Part shown: positions 33,069 to 42,310 of the stretch, piece by piece
How the letters are laid out: the number at the start of each line of letters is the position of its first letter
Position numbering within the stretch: position 1 is the first letter of the stretch
Origin: Acinetobacter sp. WU_MDCI_Axc73
GTDB lineage: Bacteria; Pseudomonadota; Gammaproteobacteria; Pseudomonadales; Moraxellaceae
NCBI RefSeq assembly: GCF_025562455.1
Contig: NZ_JAHPRO010000013.1
Span: 1-64,000 of the forward strand
Length of the DNA: 64,000 bases
Direction of reading: 5' to 3'
Notes under the pieces: model-generated
The model's input: only the letters and a program-made list of their open reading frames with translations
The model's database searches: none
Told to the model about the DNA's origin: nothing
Program-made: the position numbers and the translations under genes

Positions 33069-33096
33069 TTGTCATCGACCAAAGATCGGTTATACT
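33069..33096 (+). promoter_or_regulatory. Promoter of 6S RNA
   Basis: TTGTCA (33069-33074) and TATACT (33091-33096) are spaced by 16 bases, with the 6S RNA beginning about five bases after the -10 element. Confidence 0.75.
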
Positions 33097-33100
33097 TAAA

Positions 33101-33285
33101 CTGTCTCTGGGATGTTCGCCAGCGCGTCTGATTCCCCTGAGCCGATACTATCTTTTTAGGATAGCGCTCTGCGTATTTAGAGCGTATGCCTGCCCCGTGC
33201 AGGAAACCCAGCAAGTACGCGTCGCTTCCACCTTGAACTTAAGGGTTCAAGGGTAAAGACATTGCAGCGGCATCTTCGGAGGCAT
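33101..33285 (+). ncRNA. ssrS: 6S RNA
   Basis: The sequence aligns by eye with E. coli 6S RNA along its length: CTCTGGGATGTTCGCC at the 5' end, CCCCTGAGCCGATA in the next stem, the central region around TAGCGCTCTGCG, CACCTTGAACTTAAGGGTTC near the 3' end, and GGCATCTTCGGAGGCA closing the terminal stem. It is about 185 nt. 6S RNA mimics an open promoter and binds sigma-70 RNA polymerase in stationary phase. It follows zapA. The fau/ygfA gene that usually follows is missing. Confidence 0.95.
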
Positions 33286-33459
33286 TTTTATTTTTATATA
33301 ATAACAATTCAAATAAATATCTTAGCTCCCAAATGATCCAAATTCTCTTCAAAAATAGACCCTTAATAGACTTCATAATTATGGTCTTGTATCGTTAGAT
33401 ATGCGAATATTGTTGAATAAGGCGGTTAAAAAAAAAGAAGTTATCTAAGTTACTCAAAT

Positions 33460-33975
33460 TTAAGTGACAATCTGGATATAAGATCGGTCTAACGTTTTAA
33501 AGTTATTAAGACAGCTATGCGTATATATTTCATTAACCTGACTGTCAAAATTCCTAAAGCTGAGTTTATCGCCTAATAAGTACTTCTTCATAAGATTTAA
33601 TGCACTGCATCTTGATTTCTATCAAACTTCGACGATGGCAGCATGGCCATTTTTTCCAAATCTTTCTCCTTAAACATTTAACCATTTTTAATCATTCATC
33701 TCCGTCTATAGATCTGGCTTGCTTGTCTTTCCAAGGCTTTGAACTTTTTATTACGGGAATAACGGCAAACGCTTGATAATCACCTGTCTGCAATATTTAG
33801 TGTCATAGGCTCCATCTGCATAGACTAAATTAATCTGCCCTTGCAACTAGATTTGATTTAGTAAAACATCAATCGCTTGTGAATGACTGGATCAAAATTG
33901 CTTTGATTACGTCCATGCTTGGCTTGTTGTTGAGCATACCATTGTGTCTGGAAATCGAAGAAAATTGAAATATTC
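33460..33975 (-). pseudogene. Decayed IS5-like transposase remnant (left flank of island)
   Basis: Read on the minus strand, several frames carry pieces of a DDE transposase: SQAIDVLLNQI then a stop, then GQINLVYADGAYDTKYCRQV with the second catalytic Asp, an IWKKWPCCHRRSLIEIKM-like segment with the final Glu, and LLGDKLSFRNFDSQVNEIYT to a stop at 33460. At least two stops and two frameshifts break it, and the N-terminal third is missing. No clear terminal repeats remain. It lies just beyond 6S RNA, before the export cassette. Confidence 0.8.
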
Positions 33976-34325
33976 CTCGCATTATTAAATATTAATTAAA
34001 ATAAAATCAATTACTTATAAAAAAACTTAGGAGTGATTTTTACTTTAAAAGTATATTGGTGAAAAAGCCCTCAACTATACTTTATTCGAAAGACCTTATC
34101 GATTATAAAAATTTTATCAAGATTAACGGCATGAGTGAATTTTATTGACTTAAAATTTATTAAAGTACAAAAAGTGGTCAATGATTTTTTGTTACAAAAA
34201 GAATGATAATTTTTGTCAATTTACAAACTATGGCTTAGGAAGATTCCTCTTTTTGCTTCCCAAAAACCATTGCTCGCGAGAGTTTTATAAACTTAATAAT
34301 TTTTAACGAATACGGATTGTAAGAC
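33976..34325. other. A+T-rich intergenic region upstream of the export cassette
   Basis: About 350 bases without a credible gene. It has many T- and A-runs and must contain the promoter of the emrA-like gene. No clean -35/-10 pair or operator palindrome stood out, and no regulator gene is adjacent. Confidence 0.6.
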
Positions 34326-35387
34326 ATGGATGAATTGGTTCAGGAAGGAACTAATATTGATTTTAATAAAAGAAAAAAAATAGCGTGGCTGGTATTTGCC
34401 ATACTTTTTTTATGTCTTCTCATGAGTATTCTTTACTATTTTGGGGTCTATCGTTTTTATCAATCTACAGATAATGCCTACATACAAGCAGATGTCACAT
34501 GGATTATGCCAAAAGTGTCAGGTCAGGTTATTGACCTAAAAATTAAAGACAACCAGTATGTTAAAGCAGGTGAAACTTTAGCCGTTTTAGATCATCGAGA
34601 TTACAAAGCACGTTATGATCAAGCAAAGTCACTTGTACAACTCAAAGAGGCTGCTTTAAATGTACAAAGTCAAAATGAAAAATCAGCTTACGCAACAATA
34701 GAAGAAGCCAATAGCGGATTACAAGCTGCTCAGGCAGATTTAAACCGACTTAAAAAAGATTTTAATCGTTATCAAGATTTGTTCCATGATGGTGTTATAA
34801 CTCGACAAAATTTTGAAAATATTTATTCGCAATATATCTCTGCTCAAGCACAGCTTAGTAAAGCTCAAGCAACGGTCAATTCTAGCAAAGCTCAACTAGG
34901 AAGCTTACAGGCAGGTCGTGCGCAACTTTTGGCAGATATCGAAAATGCAAAAGCCAGTTTAAATTTAAATCAGGTCGATTTAGATTCCGCCCAAGTCATT
35001 ACACCTGTTTCAGGTAGAGTTGGAAATTTAGGGATACGTTTAGGCTCTCGAGTAACGCCACAGACGCGTTTAATGGGCATTATTCCTGAGAATAGTTTAT
35101 ATGTTCAAGCCAATTTTAAAGAAACTCAAATTGAGAAAATGCGGATTGGGCAAAAAGTTCAATTAAAGCTTGATGCCTATCCAAGTCTAACCTATTCGGG
35201 AAAAATTCAGAGTTTCTCACCTGCCTCAGGGGCAACTTTCTCTTTAATGCCACCTGATAATGCAACAGGAAACTTTAATAAAGTTGTACAGCGCATCCCC
35301 GTTCGAATTTCAATTGATCCATCTCCACACCAAGATTTGATAAAACCAGGAATGTCTGTCGTTGCTACTGTAGATCTAAGATCTTGA
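34326..35387 (+). CDS. EmrA/HlyD-family periplasmic adaptor
   Basis: The 353-residue protein has a short cytoplasmic N-terminus, one membrane helix (IAWLVFAILFLCLLMSILYYF, about 18-39), and a typical adaptor: STDNAYIQADVTWIMPKVSGQV, a coiled-coil hairpin (about 95-210), then ITPVSGRVGNLGIRLGSRVTP and a beta-barrel with PENSLYVQANFKETQIEKM. It would bridge the EmrB-like pump and the TolC-like channel encoded in the same cassette. It is the first gene of the set. Confidence 0.92.
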   Translation: MDELVQEGTNIDFNKRKKIAWLVFAILFLCLLMSILYYFGVYRFYQSTDNAYIQADVTWIMPKVSGQVIDLKIKDNQYVKAGETLAVLDHRDYKARYDQAKSLVQLKEAALNVQSQNEKSAYATIEEANSGLQAAQADLNRLKKDFNRYQDLFHDGVITRQNFENIYSQYISAQAQLSKAQATVNSSKAQLGSLQAGRAQLLADIENAKASLNLNQVDLDSAQVITPVSGRVGNLGIRLGSRVTPQTRLMGIIPENSLYVQANFKETQIEKMRIGQKVQLKLDAYPSLTYSGKIQSFSPASGATFSLMPPDNATGNFNKVVQRIPVRISIDPSPHQDLIKPGMSVVATVDLRS

Positions 35388-35412
35388 TCTACGATGTCAA
35401 GGTAGAGACATA

Positions 35413-36960
35413 ATGAAAAACCATTTTACTCACGAAATCAGTTTATCGCCACATATCGCATGGGTGATATTTGTTGCGATGATTTTTGGAAATTTCATGG
35501 CAATTTTGGATATCCAAATCGTTGCGAGTTCACTGAATGAAATTCAGGCAGGTATGAGTGCAAGTCGATATGAAGTGACCTGGGTTCAGACTGTTTATCT
35601 TATTGCTGAAATTATTGCGATTCCAATGTCTAGCATTGTTTCGAGAATATTATCGACACGGATCTATTACAGTATTTGCGCAGTGGGTTTTACCGTAAGT
35701 TCACTCTTATGCGCGATAGCATGGAATCTAGAGAGTTTACTCGTATTTCGAGGAATACAGGGTTTTATGGGCGGAGGCATGATTCCAACATCGATGACTG
35801 CTTTGTTTTTACTTTTTCCAGAACATAAACGCTCCCTTCCATTAGTGCTTTTTGGGATGGTAAGTACTTTGGGTCCCGCCATTGGGCCAACCATTGGAGG
35901 CTGGTTGACCAATAGTTTTTCATGGCACTGGATGTTCCTAATTAACATTATCCCGGGGATTATGATATCAGCCATTATTTTTTCAGGCCCAGATATTGAT
36001 AAACATAATTATTCTTTAATCAAGAGTTTGGATTGGTTAAGCCTAATTGGAATGGCGATGTTTCTTGGTGGACTAGAATATTTTCTAGATGAAGGAGCGC
36101 GTCATGACTGGTTTGCAGATACTGCGGTTCGGTTTTCCTTTGGAGTTTGTATCCTTGGCGCCATGATTTTTTTCTATCGAAGTTTAACCCAACCCAAACC
36201 TTTACTCGATCTCAGCGTATTCAAAAATAAAAACTTTAGCTTAAGTGCGATTATTAGTTTTGTGATTGGAATGGCGCTTTATGGCTTAGGGTACATGATT
36301 CCAGTTTTCCTTGGTCAAGTCAGGGAAATGAATAGTAGCCAGATTGGTCATATCATGATGGTCACTGGTATCGTCATGTTCTTGTTTGCACCTTTGTTAG
36401 CTTGGCTTATACCAAATTTCGATACAAGGAAAACGGTTCTCGTCGGCATGCTCTTAGCTGGATTTGGAGTCTGGCTCAACTCGCATTTAAGTATCCAAAG
36501 TGATTACGACTTTATGTTTTGGCCACAGATATATCGTGGTATCGGCTTAATGATTTGTCTTATTGTGGTATCTCATCTTGCAATGAGTACGCTTCCCCTT
36601 TCCAAGATTGCCGATGCAAGCGGCATTTATAACGTCACCCGAAATATTGGTGGAGCCGTAGGTTTAGCATTAATCAATTCATCTTTGGACTGGTTAACTG
36701 CACTACATATTAATCAAATCAATCAATTTATGACGCCAGAGAACTGGATTTTTATAGAACATCTGGATCAACTTACAGCCCAGTATCATAGCCTTGGACA
36801 AGACGCTCAACAGGTTGCGCTAAGTATGATCTACCGTGATATCCATTATCAGGCATTAACTTCAAGCTTTAACGATTTACTTAGAATGTTATCCATCATT
36901 ATGTTTGTGACTGCTTTTTTAACATTTTTTATGGATAAATCAAAAAAAATGAATATTTAG
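35413..36960 (+). CDS. EmrB-type MFS exporter (DHA2 family, 14 TM)
   Basis: The 515-residue protein has about 14 hydrophobic helices. It shows the DHA2 motifs NFMAILDIQIVASSLNEI (motif D1 region), EVTWVQTVYLIAEIIAIP, RGIQGFMGGGMIPTSM and STLGPAIGPTIGGWL (motif C of antiporters). It lies 26 bp after the adaptor gene and completes a tripartite proton-driven exporter with the adaptor and the TolC-like gene. The substrate is unknown but is probably the product of the neighbouring enzymes. Confidence 0.92.
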   Translation: MKNHFTHEISLSPHIAWVIFVAMIFGNFMAILDIQIVASSLNEIQAGMSASRYEVTWVQTVYLIAEIIAIPMSSIVSRILSTRIYYSICAVGFTVSSLLCAIAWNLESLLVFRGIQGFMGGGMIPTSMTALFLLFPEHKRSLPLVLFGMVSTLGPAIGPTIGGWLTNSFSWHWMFLINIIPGIMISAIIFSGPDIDKHNYSLIKSLDWLSLIGMAMFLGGLEYFLDEGARHDWFADTAVRFSFGVCILGAMIFFYRSLTQPKPLLDLSVFKNKNFSLSAIISFVIGMALYGLGYMIPVFLGQVREMNSSQIGHIMMVTGIVMFLFAPLLAWLIPNFDTRKTVLVGMLLAGFGVWLNSHLSIQSDYDFMFWPQIYRGIGLMICLIVVSHLAMSTLPLSKIADASGIYNVTRNIGGAVGLALINSSLDWLTALHINQINQFMTPENWIFIEHLDQLTAQYHSLGQDAQQVALSMIYRDIHYQALTSSFNDLLRMLSIIMFVTAFLTFFMDKSKKMNI

Positions 36961-37099
36961 CAATACAGGAGGATGAAAGAAGAAAATGGATTTTAATAAA
37001 TCATGATAAATCCTTTTCTAAAACCCAGAACACAGGTCATCTGTTAATGATGAAAAATGGACGTAATTTTTAAAAAATTTGATTAACAAGGATTAGTTT

Positions 37100-37915
37100 A
37101 TGTTTAAAACAAAAATATACAAACCTTTATCTAAATTGAAAGGTAAAACATCTCCTTACGGTAAGTATGTAGAAAGGGAAAATATTAAATATTCGCAATT
37201 GACAGAAATGTATATCATCTATGAAAAATATTATGAGAATACAAAATTTTCAATCTTTGAAGCTGATTTCAAAAAGAAAAGTGGTGCAATCTTAATTTTT
37301 CATCCGATCACGAATAAAATTGTTGGATTTTCAACTGTGATGGTTCAACACTTTTATTTAGATGGTAAAAATTACACTACTCTTTTTAGTGGTGATACAG
37401 TCATTGAAAAAGAATTTTGGGGAACACGTGCCTTACAAAGCACCATGCTAAAACTACTGATTAAACTTAGAATCAGTTATCCATTTAATGAATTATATTG
37501 GCTACTTATTTCAAAAGGTTATAAAACATATTTACTGTTAGCCAATAATTATTATGTTTATTATCCGCACGTGAACGGTAAGCATGCACATTTGGCCAAA
37601 GTCGTTGATTATTATTGTAAATCTTTTTTTCCAGAATACTACGATCAAAATACTGGTTTGATTAATTTTGGAAATGATTATCAGCCTTTAAAAGGTGAAG
37701 TCGCACCTATTACCGATGAAATGCGTCGAAATAATCCCAAAATTCGTTTCTTTGAAAAAATGAATCCCACATGGATTAAAGGAACTGAGCTTCCATGTAT
37801 AGGTGAAATTGCATGGAAAGATTTGGCGCGTTATCCAATGCGTTTTTTTACCAAACCAACCAGTAAAGGTAAAACTGAGGTTGCATTGGCAAAAATGCAA
37901 TTGGTCAAGGAATGA
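37100..37915 (+). CDS. GNAT-fold-like protein of the GH3 cassette, unknown function
   Basis: The 271-residue protein is read from ATG 37100 after AAGGA. It has no signal peptide. A segment ILIFHPITNKIVGFSTVMV followed by TTLFSGDTVIEKEFWGTRAL and LYWLLISKGYKTYLLLANNY looks like an acyltransferase core with a conserved GDTxI...WG signature, but I cannot place it in a named family with certainty. Its stop overlaps the GH3 start as ATGA, so it is translationally coupled to that enzyme and probably works on the same molecule. Confidence 0.7.
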   Translation: MFKTKIYKPLSKLKGKTSPYGKYVERENIKYSQLTEMYIIYEKYYENTKFSIFEADFKKKSGAILIFHPITNKIVGFSTVMVQHFYLDGKNYTTLFSGDTVIEKEFWGTRALQSTMLKLLIKLRISYPFNELYWLLISKGYKTYLLLANNYYVYYPHVNGKHAHLAKVVDYYCKSFFPEYYDQNTGLINFGNDYQPLKGEVAPITDEMRRNNPKIRFFEKMNPTWIKGTELPCIGEIAWKDLARYPMRFFTKPTSKGKTEVALAKMQLVKE

Positions 37916-39507
37916 ATTTAATGAGAAATAACGTCCTTACAAAAATATCTCATTCGATATTAAAACACTGGTGTAACTCTAGCGATAAAGTATTCAAGCA
38001 AAATATGAGTCAACTGGAAATCATTCAGCGCCAAAAACTTGCATCTATTTTAAGCAACTCATTACTTGCATCTGAGCAAGGGATTGATCATTACAACTCA
38101 TTTGCTCAAGCATTTCCCCTTTCTCGTTATAGTGATTGGCGAGATTCTATTAATGCTTATAAAAATGAAAAAGCGTCACTCTCGAAAAGTTCACTCGTAC
38201 GTTTTCAACCGACCAGTGGCTCAAGTGAACAAATCAAATTTATTCCCTATACCAAACTTTTTTTGGATGAATTGGATCATGCCATTGCCCCATGGTTGGC
38301 AAGCTTGTATCGAAAATATCCAACACTAGAAAATGGCACACATTACTGGTCGGTGTCATGGCTTCCAGAGAGTCAACGTGAGGTTCTAAAGGATAAAAAT
38401 TTAAATGATGACAGTGCTTTGCTCAGTGTCGGCAAAAGAATTCTTTCAAAATTCACTCAAGCAGTGCCCAGTAGCGTTGCATTTGCAACCAATGCAGATG
38501 ATGCATTATTTGCAACTATTTGCTATTTAACGGCAGATCAAAATTTATCGATGATCTCAGTATGGAGTCCAACATTTGCACTCCAACTACTAGAACGACT
38601 AGAACAAAATATAAATGAAGTCTGCGTCGTATTGACTACAGGTTCTTGGGGAAAACGTGAGGTATCATTGAAGAACGTAAAGTGCCCATTTAGTCCTGAA
38701 CAGGCAACTGTTCTTAAAAGGAGTCAAGTTGGACCACATATTGATTTTAGACTTTTGTGGCCTAAATTATGTCTTATTTCAAGTTGGGATACGGCAGGTT
38801 CAAAGGAATGGGCTAAAAAACTTCAACAACGTCTCCCTTTTGTACAGTTTGAAGGTAAAGGCTTATGGGCAACTGAAGGTGTCGTGACAATTCCATACAA
38901 CAGCGACTATCCACTCGCCTATCAGAGCCATTTTTATGAGTTTGAATATCTGGAAGGAGAACAGCAAGGAAAAATCATTCCGTCATGGGAGCTAAAAGCG
39001 AATGATCTGGTAAGCCCCATTATTAGCTCAGGCAATGGTCTGCTCAGGTACTGTCTGGATGATTGCCTGAGAGTCACAAATTTTATTGGTCAAATTCCTT
39101 GTTTTGAATTTCAGGGTCGACGTTTTGGTGTAGATCTGGTCGGAGAAAAACTTGCTCCCGAAATGGCACAACAGCTTTTAGAGCAGTTGAGCGCTGATGA
39201 AAATAAAGCGATTTCCTTACTTGCTGTAGATACCCAACAACAGTCAAAACCTTTTTATTGCGTACTATTTGAAGGAGATGTAACTGAAGCAATGAATCCT
39301 GATCATATCGATCTCCTTTTGCGTCAAAACTTCCATTATGAATTAGCACGTGATTTAGGTCAGCTCGATCAACCTAGAATTTTACAAACAACAAATGGCT
39401 GGAAGAGTTATAAACAACTTGTCATGAATGACGGCATGATTGAAGGAAATATTAAGCCTGAGCCTCTGAAAAAAATAACTTTAAATAGTTTTAAACAAAT
39501 GTGTTAA
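37912..39507 (+). CDS. GH3-family acyl acid-amido synthetase (ANL superfamily)
   Basis: The 531-residue protein has the GH3 signatures in order: the ATP-binding loop FQPTSGSSEQIKFIPYT (98-114), ATEGVVTIPYNSDYPLAY (320-337), LRYCLDDCLRVTNFIG (378-393) and PCFEFQGRRFGVDLVGEKL (396-414), then a small C-terminal domain. Plant GH3 enzymes adenylate a carboxylic acid (auxin, jasmonate, benzoate) and transfer it to an amino acid. Bacterial members are less well studied. It sits between two acyltransferase-like genes and inside a complete efflux set, so it probably makes an acyl-amino-acid type compound that is exported. ATG 37921 is an alternative start. Confidence 0.85.
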   Translation: MNLMRNNVLTKISHSILKHWCNSSDKVFKQNMSQLEIIQRQKLASILSNSLLASEQGIDHYNSFAQAFPLSRYSDWRDSINAYKNEKASLSKSSLVRFQPTSGSSEQIKFIPYTKLFLDELDHAIAPWLASLYRKYPTLENGTHYWSVSWLPESQREVLKDKNLNDDSALLSVGKRILSKFTQAVPSSVAFATNADDALFATICYLTADQNLSMISVWSPTFALQLLERLEQNINEVCVVLTTGSWGKREVSLKNVKCPFSPEQATVLKRSQVGPHIDFRLLWPKLCLISSWDTAGSKEWAKKLQQRLPFVQFEGKGLWATEGVVTIPYNSDYPLAYQSHFYEFEYLEGEQQGKIIPSWELKANDLVSPIISSGNGLLRYCLDDCLRVTNFIGQIPCFEFQGRRFGVDLVGEKLAPEMAQQLLEQLSADENKAISLLAVDTQQQSKPFYCVLFEGDVTEAMNPDHIDLLLRQNFHYELARDLGQLDQPRILQTTNGWKSYKQLVMNDGMIEGNIKPEPLKKITLNSFKQMC

Positions 39508-39524
39508 ATCAGGGAGAACTCAGG

Positions 39525-40841
39525 ATGAGAAAAACAAAGCTGAATGGATTTAGAACCTTCATATCTGCTTATTTATTAAGTCTAATGATGCCATGTTCAG
39601 TGTATGCACTCACTTTAGACGATGCATTGAATGCGAGCCTAAATTACGAAAGCCAACTTAAACTGAGTCAGCTCAATGTTAAGCAATCCACTGCTGCTTT
39701 AAATCAAGCAGAAGCACGTGATGGATTGAAAGTAAATTTAGTTGGTCAACTTGATTATGAAAAAGTTGATACTCCATCAGGCGTGCTATTTCCAACTGCA
39801 GGAAATAGAAAAGGTCGAAGCGCTCAACTGCAACTCGATTATCCTATCTACACCTCAGGAAGACATCAGCTTGGAATTGAGATTGCAGATCGACAGCTTG
39901 CAGCGAATACTGCTGCCTTATCGGATCAAACATCCCTGACCATATTGAATACAGTAAAAGTTTATACGGATGTTCTAAAAAATAATGCCATTGTGGATTT
40001 AAAAAAGAATCTTTTAACTAACTTACAGCGTTCATTATACGAAGCTCAAAGACGTTTCAGCGCTGGGGTCATTACTCGGGCAGATTTAGCCCAAGTATTA
40101 TCTCAAGTTGCTCAAGGTCAAGCTGACCTGACACAAGCAGAATCGAATCTCAAAATAAGCAGTGCTCAATTTTATCAGGTCACAGGTTTACAACCAGATT
40201 CTTTAGAGAAAATAAAAAAAATACCGACGATACCTGATGATATAGAACAGATCATTGCTATGACGAACAATCATCCTGCTCTTGAACAAATTCACTATGA
40301 AAAACAGTCTGCTGAAAAACAACTTGCTTTAACCAGACGTGAGCTTTGGCCAACTGTGATGCTCACTAGCCGAATTGGTAAGCAACATGAAGCAAATTAT
40401 ATCGGCTCAGAAAGTAATAACTATATGGTAGGCGTTCAAGTAAATATGCCACTGTATGATAATGGATTGAACCGAGCCAACATAAACAAAGCTCAAGTTG
40501 ATGTTGAATTGGCACAGCAAAAATTAGAAAGCATTCAAAACGACCTGCGCCAACAAGTCCAGAGCAGCTATGCGCGACTGCTTGCGATACGTCAAAATAA
40601 AGCGGCCTTACAAAATGCAATTGAAACTGCATCTATTGCACTGACTTACACCAAAAAAGAATTTGATGTCGGAACAAAAACAACCTTTGATTTATTAACC
40701 GCAGAACAAAAACTGCTAGATGTTCAAACTCAGGCAGTCACCAATGTTCAGGATGAAATCTTTCTGACGTACCAATTAATTGAACAGATGGGTAATTTGA
40801 ACAATAAATTCATAGCACAAAAAAATATACAGGATCATTGA
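39525..40841 (+). CDS. TolC-family outer-membrane channel
   Basis: Starting at ATG 39525, after AGGGAGAACTCAGG, gives 438 residues with a signal peptide ending MMPCSVYALTLDDAL. Two OEP halves are visible: LSQLNVKQSTAALNQAEARDG then TSGRHQLGIEIADRQLA, and the repeat VNMPLYDNGLNRANINKAQVD. RRFSAGVITRADLAQV and KKEFDVGTKTTFDLLTAEQ are typical helix motifs. With EmrA/EmrB-like proteins it would form a full export duct dedicated to this cassette, which usual EmrAB systems lack. Confidence 0.92.
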   Translation: MRKTKLNGFRTFISAYLLSLMMPCSVYALTLDDALNASLNYESQLKLSQLNVKQSTAALNQAEARDGLKVNLVGQLDYEKVDTPSGVLFPTAGNRKGRSAQLQLDYPIYTSGRHQLGIEIADRQLAANTAALSDQTSLTILNTVKVYTDVLKNNAIVDLKKNLLTNLQRSLYEAQRRFSAGVITRADLAQVLSQVAQGQADLTQAESNLKISSAQFYQVTGLQPDSLEKIKKIPTIPDDIEQIIAMTNNHPALEQIHYEKQSAEKQLALTRRELWPTVMLTSRIGKQHEANYIGSESNNYMVGVQVNMPLYDNGLNRANINKAQVDVELAQQKLESIQNDLRQQVQSSYARLLAIRQNKAALQNAIETASIALTYTKKEFDVGTKTTFDLLTAEQKLLDVQTQAVTNVQDEIFLTYQLIEQMGNLNNKFIAQKNIQDH

Positions 40842-40843
40842 AA

Positions 40844-42022
40844 ATGGATTCAAAAAAAACTCAGGTGACTCAAAACAAAAATTTTGTAATACGAGAAGCG
40901 ACTTTGCTTGACGATCAGTCTTTAAAAAATTTAATCGCAGTGCCCATCACCACGCGAGGTGTTTTACTCAGCTTTCAACGAGAACCGAGTTATTTCAATG
41001 CATCTGATGTTCTTTATAAAAAAAAATTGCATTTCATCATTGAGGATACTGAAACAAAAAATATTGTAGCTTGTTATAGTAACGGATATCGTCCTTGCTA
41101 CGTCAATGGAGAAATCCAAAATATACGATATATCTGTGATTTACGTGTAGATCAAAATTCGAGAGGAAAATCTCTAGTTAAAATGGTTGGAGAGCATGTC
41201 AAGCAAACCATGTATGCTCCAAATTTCAGTCAACTTATTATTTTTAATGATAACCATGCAGCACGTGCAGCAGTTCAAACTGGCAAGATGGGTATGCCCG
41301 ATTACTACGATGAGGGGATGATTGAGACATTGACCCTAACTGGTTTTAAAGATATCAATAAAATTTCTAGATTTCTGCAAAGTTATAAAACATCAAATCC
41401 AGAATGTTCAAATTCAGATGAAATCTTGAGTTGTCAAGCGGGACCTCACCACATTGCACTTATCAATGAATTTATAGCAAAAATGGCGAATGATTATAAT
41501 TTTTTGCCTGCTTATGATTTTAGAGAGTTATTAAATCAACACCATTATTTTAGGGGAATAAGTCTTTCAGATTTTCATCTGTATTTCAAAGACGATAAAT
41601 TAGTAGGAATATTTGGGCTCTGGGATCAGCATACATTCAAGCAAACCAAAATATTAAATTATAGTTTGATTCTTCAGATTTTCAGACCGATTTATAATCT
41701 TTTTGCTCATGCTACTCAAAGAATGCCCTTGCCTGCCCAAGGAGATCATTTTAAATACCATCTGTTACATACCCTGCTTTGCCATCCTAAAGATTTAACT
41801 TTACATCATCAGATGATTTTAGATGCTTATCAAATTTCCAAGAAACATGGGCTAGGAATAATCAGTTTTACGTTATCCCATCGTGATCCTCGATATACGC
41901 TCAATACATTTTACAAAGGAGAAAAACTAATAGGTATGCATGGTTTTGTAAGCTTTGAAGAAGATCCTCGTCTTAAATTTGATAAAAACAGGATTCCATA
42001 TTTTGAAGTCGGAAGAATTTAA
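40844..42022 (+). CDS. GNAT-type acyltransferase-like protein
   Basis: Starting at ATG 40844 after AGGA gives 392 residues. The N-terminus is GNAT-like (FVIREATLLDDQSLKNLI, FQREPSYF, then ICDLRVDQNSRGKSLVKMVG as the acyl-CoA loop). The second half (from about 190) looks like another GNAT-type fold with YFKDDKLVGIFGLWDQ and LGIISFTLSHRDPRY. This is the last gene of the cassette, directly after the TolC-like gene. It may acylate or transfer the amino-acid part of the product. Confidence 0.72.
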   Translation: MDSKKTQVTQNKNFVIREATLLDDQSLKNLIAVPITTRGVLLSFQREPSYFNASDVLYKKKLHFIIEDTETKNIVACYSNGYRPCYVNGEIQNIRYICDLRVDQNSRGKSLVKMVGEHVKQTMYAPNFSQLIIFNDNHAARAAVQTGKMGMPDYYDEGMIETLTLTGFKDINKISRFLQSYKTSNPECSNSDEILSCQAGPHHIALINEFIAKMANDYNFLPAYDFRELLNQHHYFRGISLSDFHLYFKDDKLVGIFGLWDQHTFKQTKILNYSLILQIFRPIYNLFAHATQRMPLPAQGDHFKYHLLHTLLCHPKDLTLHHQMILDAYQISKKHGLGIISFTLSHRDPRYTLNTFYKGEKLIGMHGFVSFEEDPRLKFDKNRIPYFEVGRI

Positions 42023-42160
42023 GATTTTTTTGATTAAATCAATCTATCTAAATTGAAAAAATTTGGGCTTAAAAATATTCAAATAAAAATTTGATAATTC
42101 TGAATGATTTCGTTACACAAATTTTTTAAAGGCCAATTCCATATTACTTCATAAAATTCA

Positions 42161-42310
42161 AGGCATAATTTGAGTACAAGATCGACTGCATTTAGTAAGT
42201 TTATTTGTTGTGGAAATTAGGTAGTGTTGCTGTATGAGGAGCATGAATCTCATTTAGTTCAGATTGAAAGTTCCTAATAATAAGCTTATTGCCTAAAGAT
42301 CACTGTTTGT
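42161..42310 (-). pseudogene. Second IS5-like transposase remnant (right flank of island)
   Basis: On the minus strand LGNKLIIRNFQSELNEIHA and, after a frameshift, NKLTKCSRSCTQIMP match the C-terminal end of the same transposase type as the remnant at 33460-33975 (LGDKLSFRNFDSQVNEIYT). Only about 150 bases are left. Orientation is the same as the left remnant. Confidence 0.6.

Noticed and set aside
33056..33256. Plus-strand frame of 66 codons
   Set aside because: Coincides with the 6S RNA and its promoter; the RNA assignment is far stronger.
36960..37099. Short frames after AGGAGG near 36968 (7 codons)
   Set aside because: ATG lies directly on the ribosome-site motif and the peptide is only seven residues; treated as chance.
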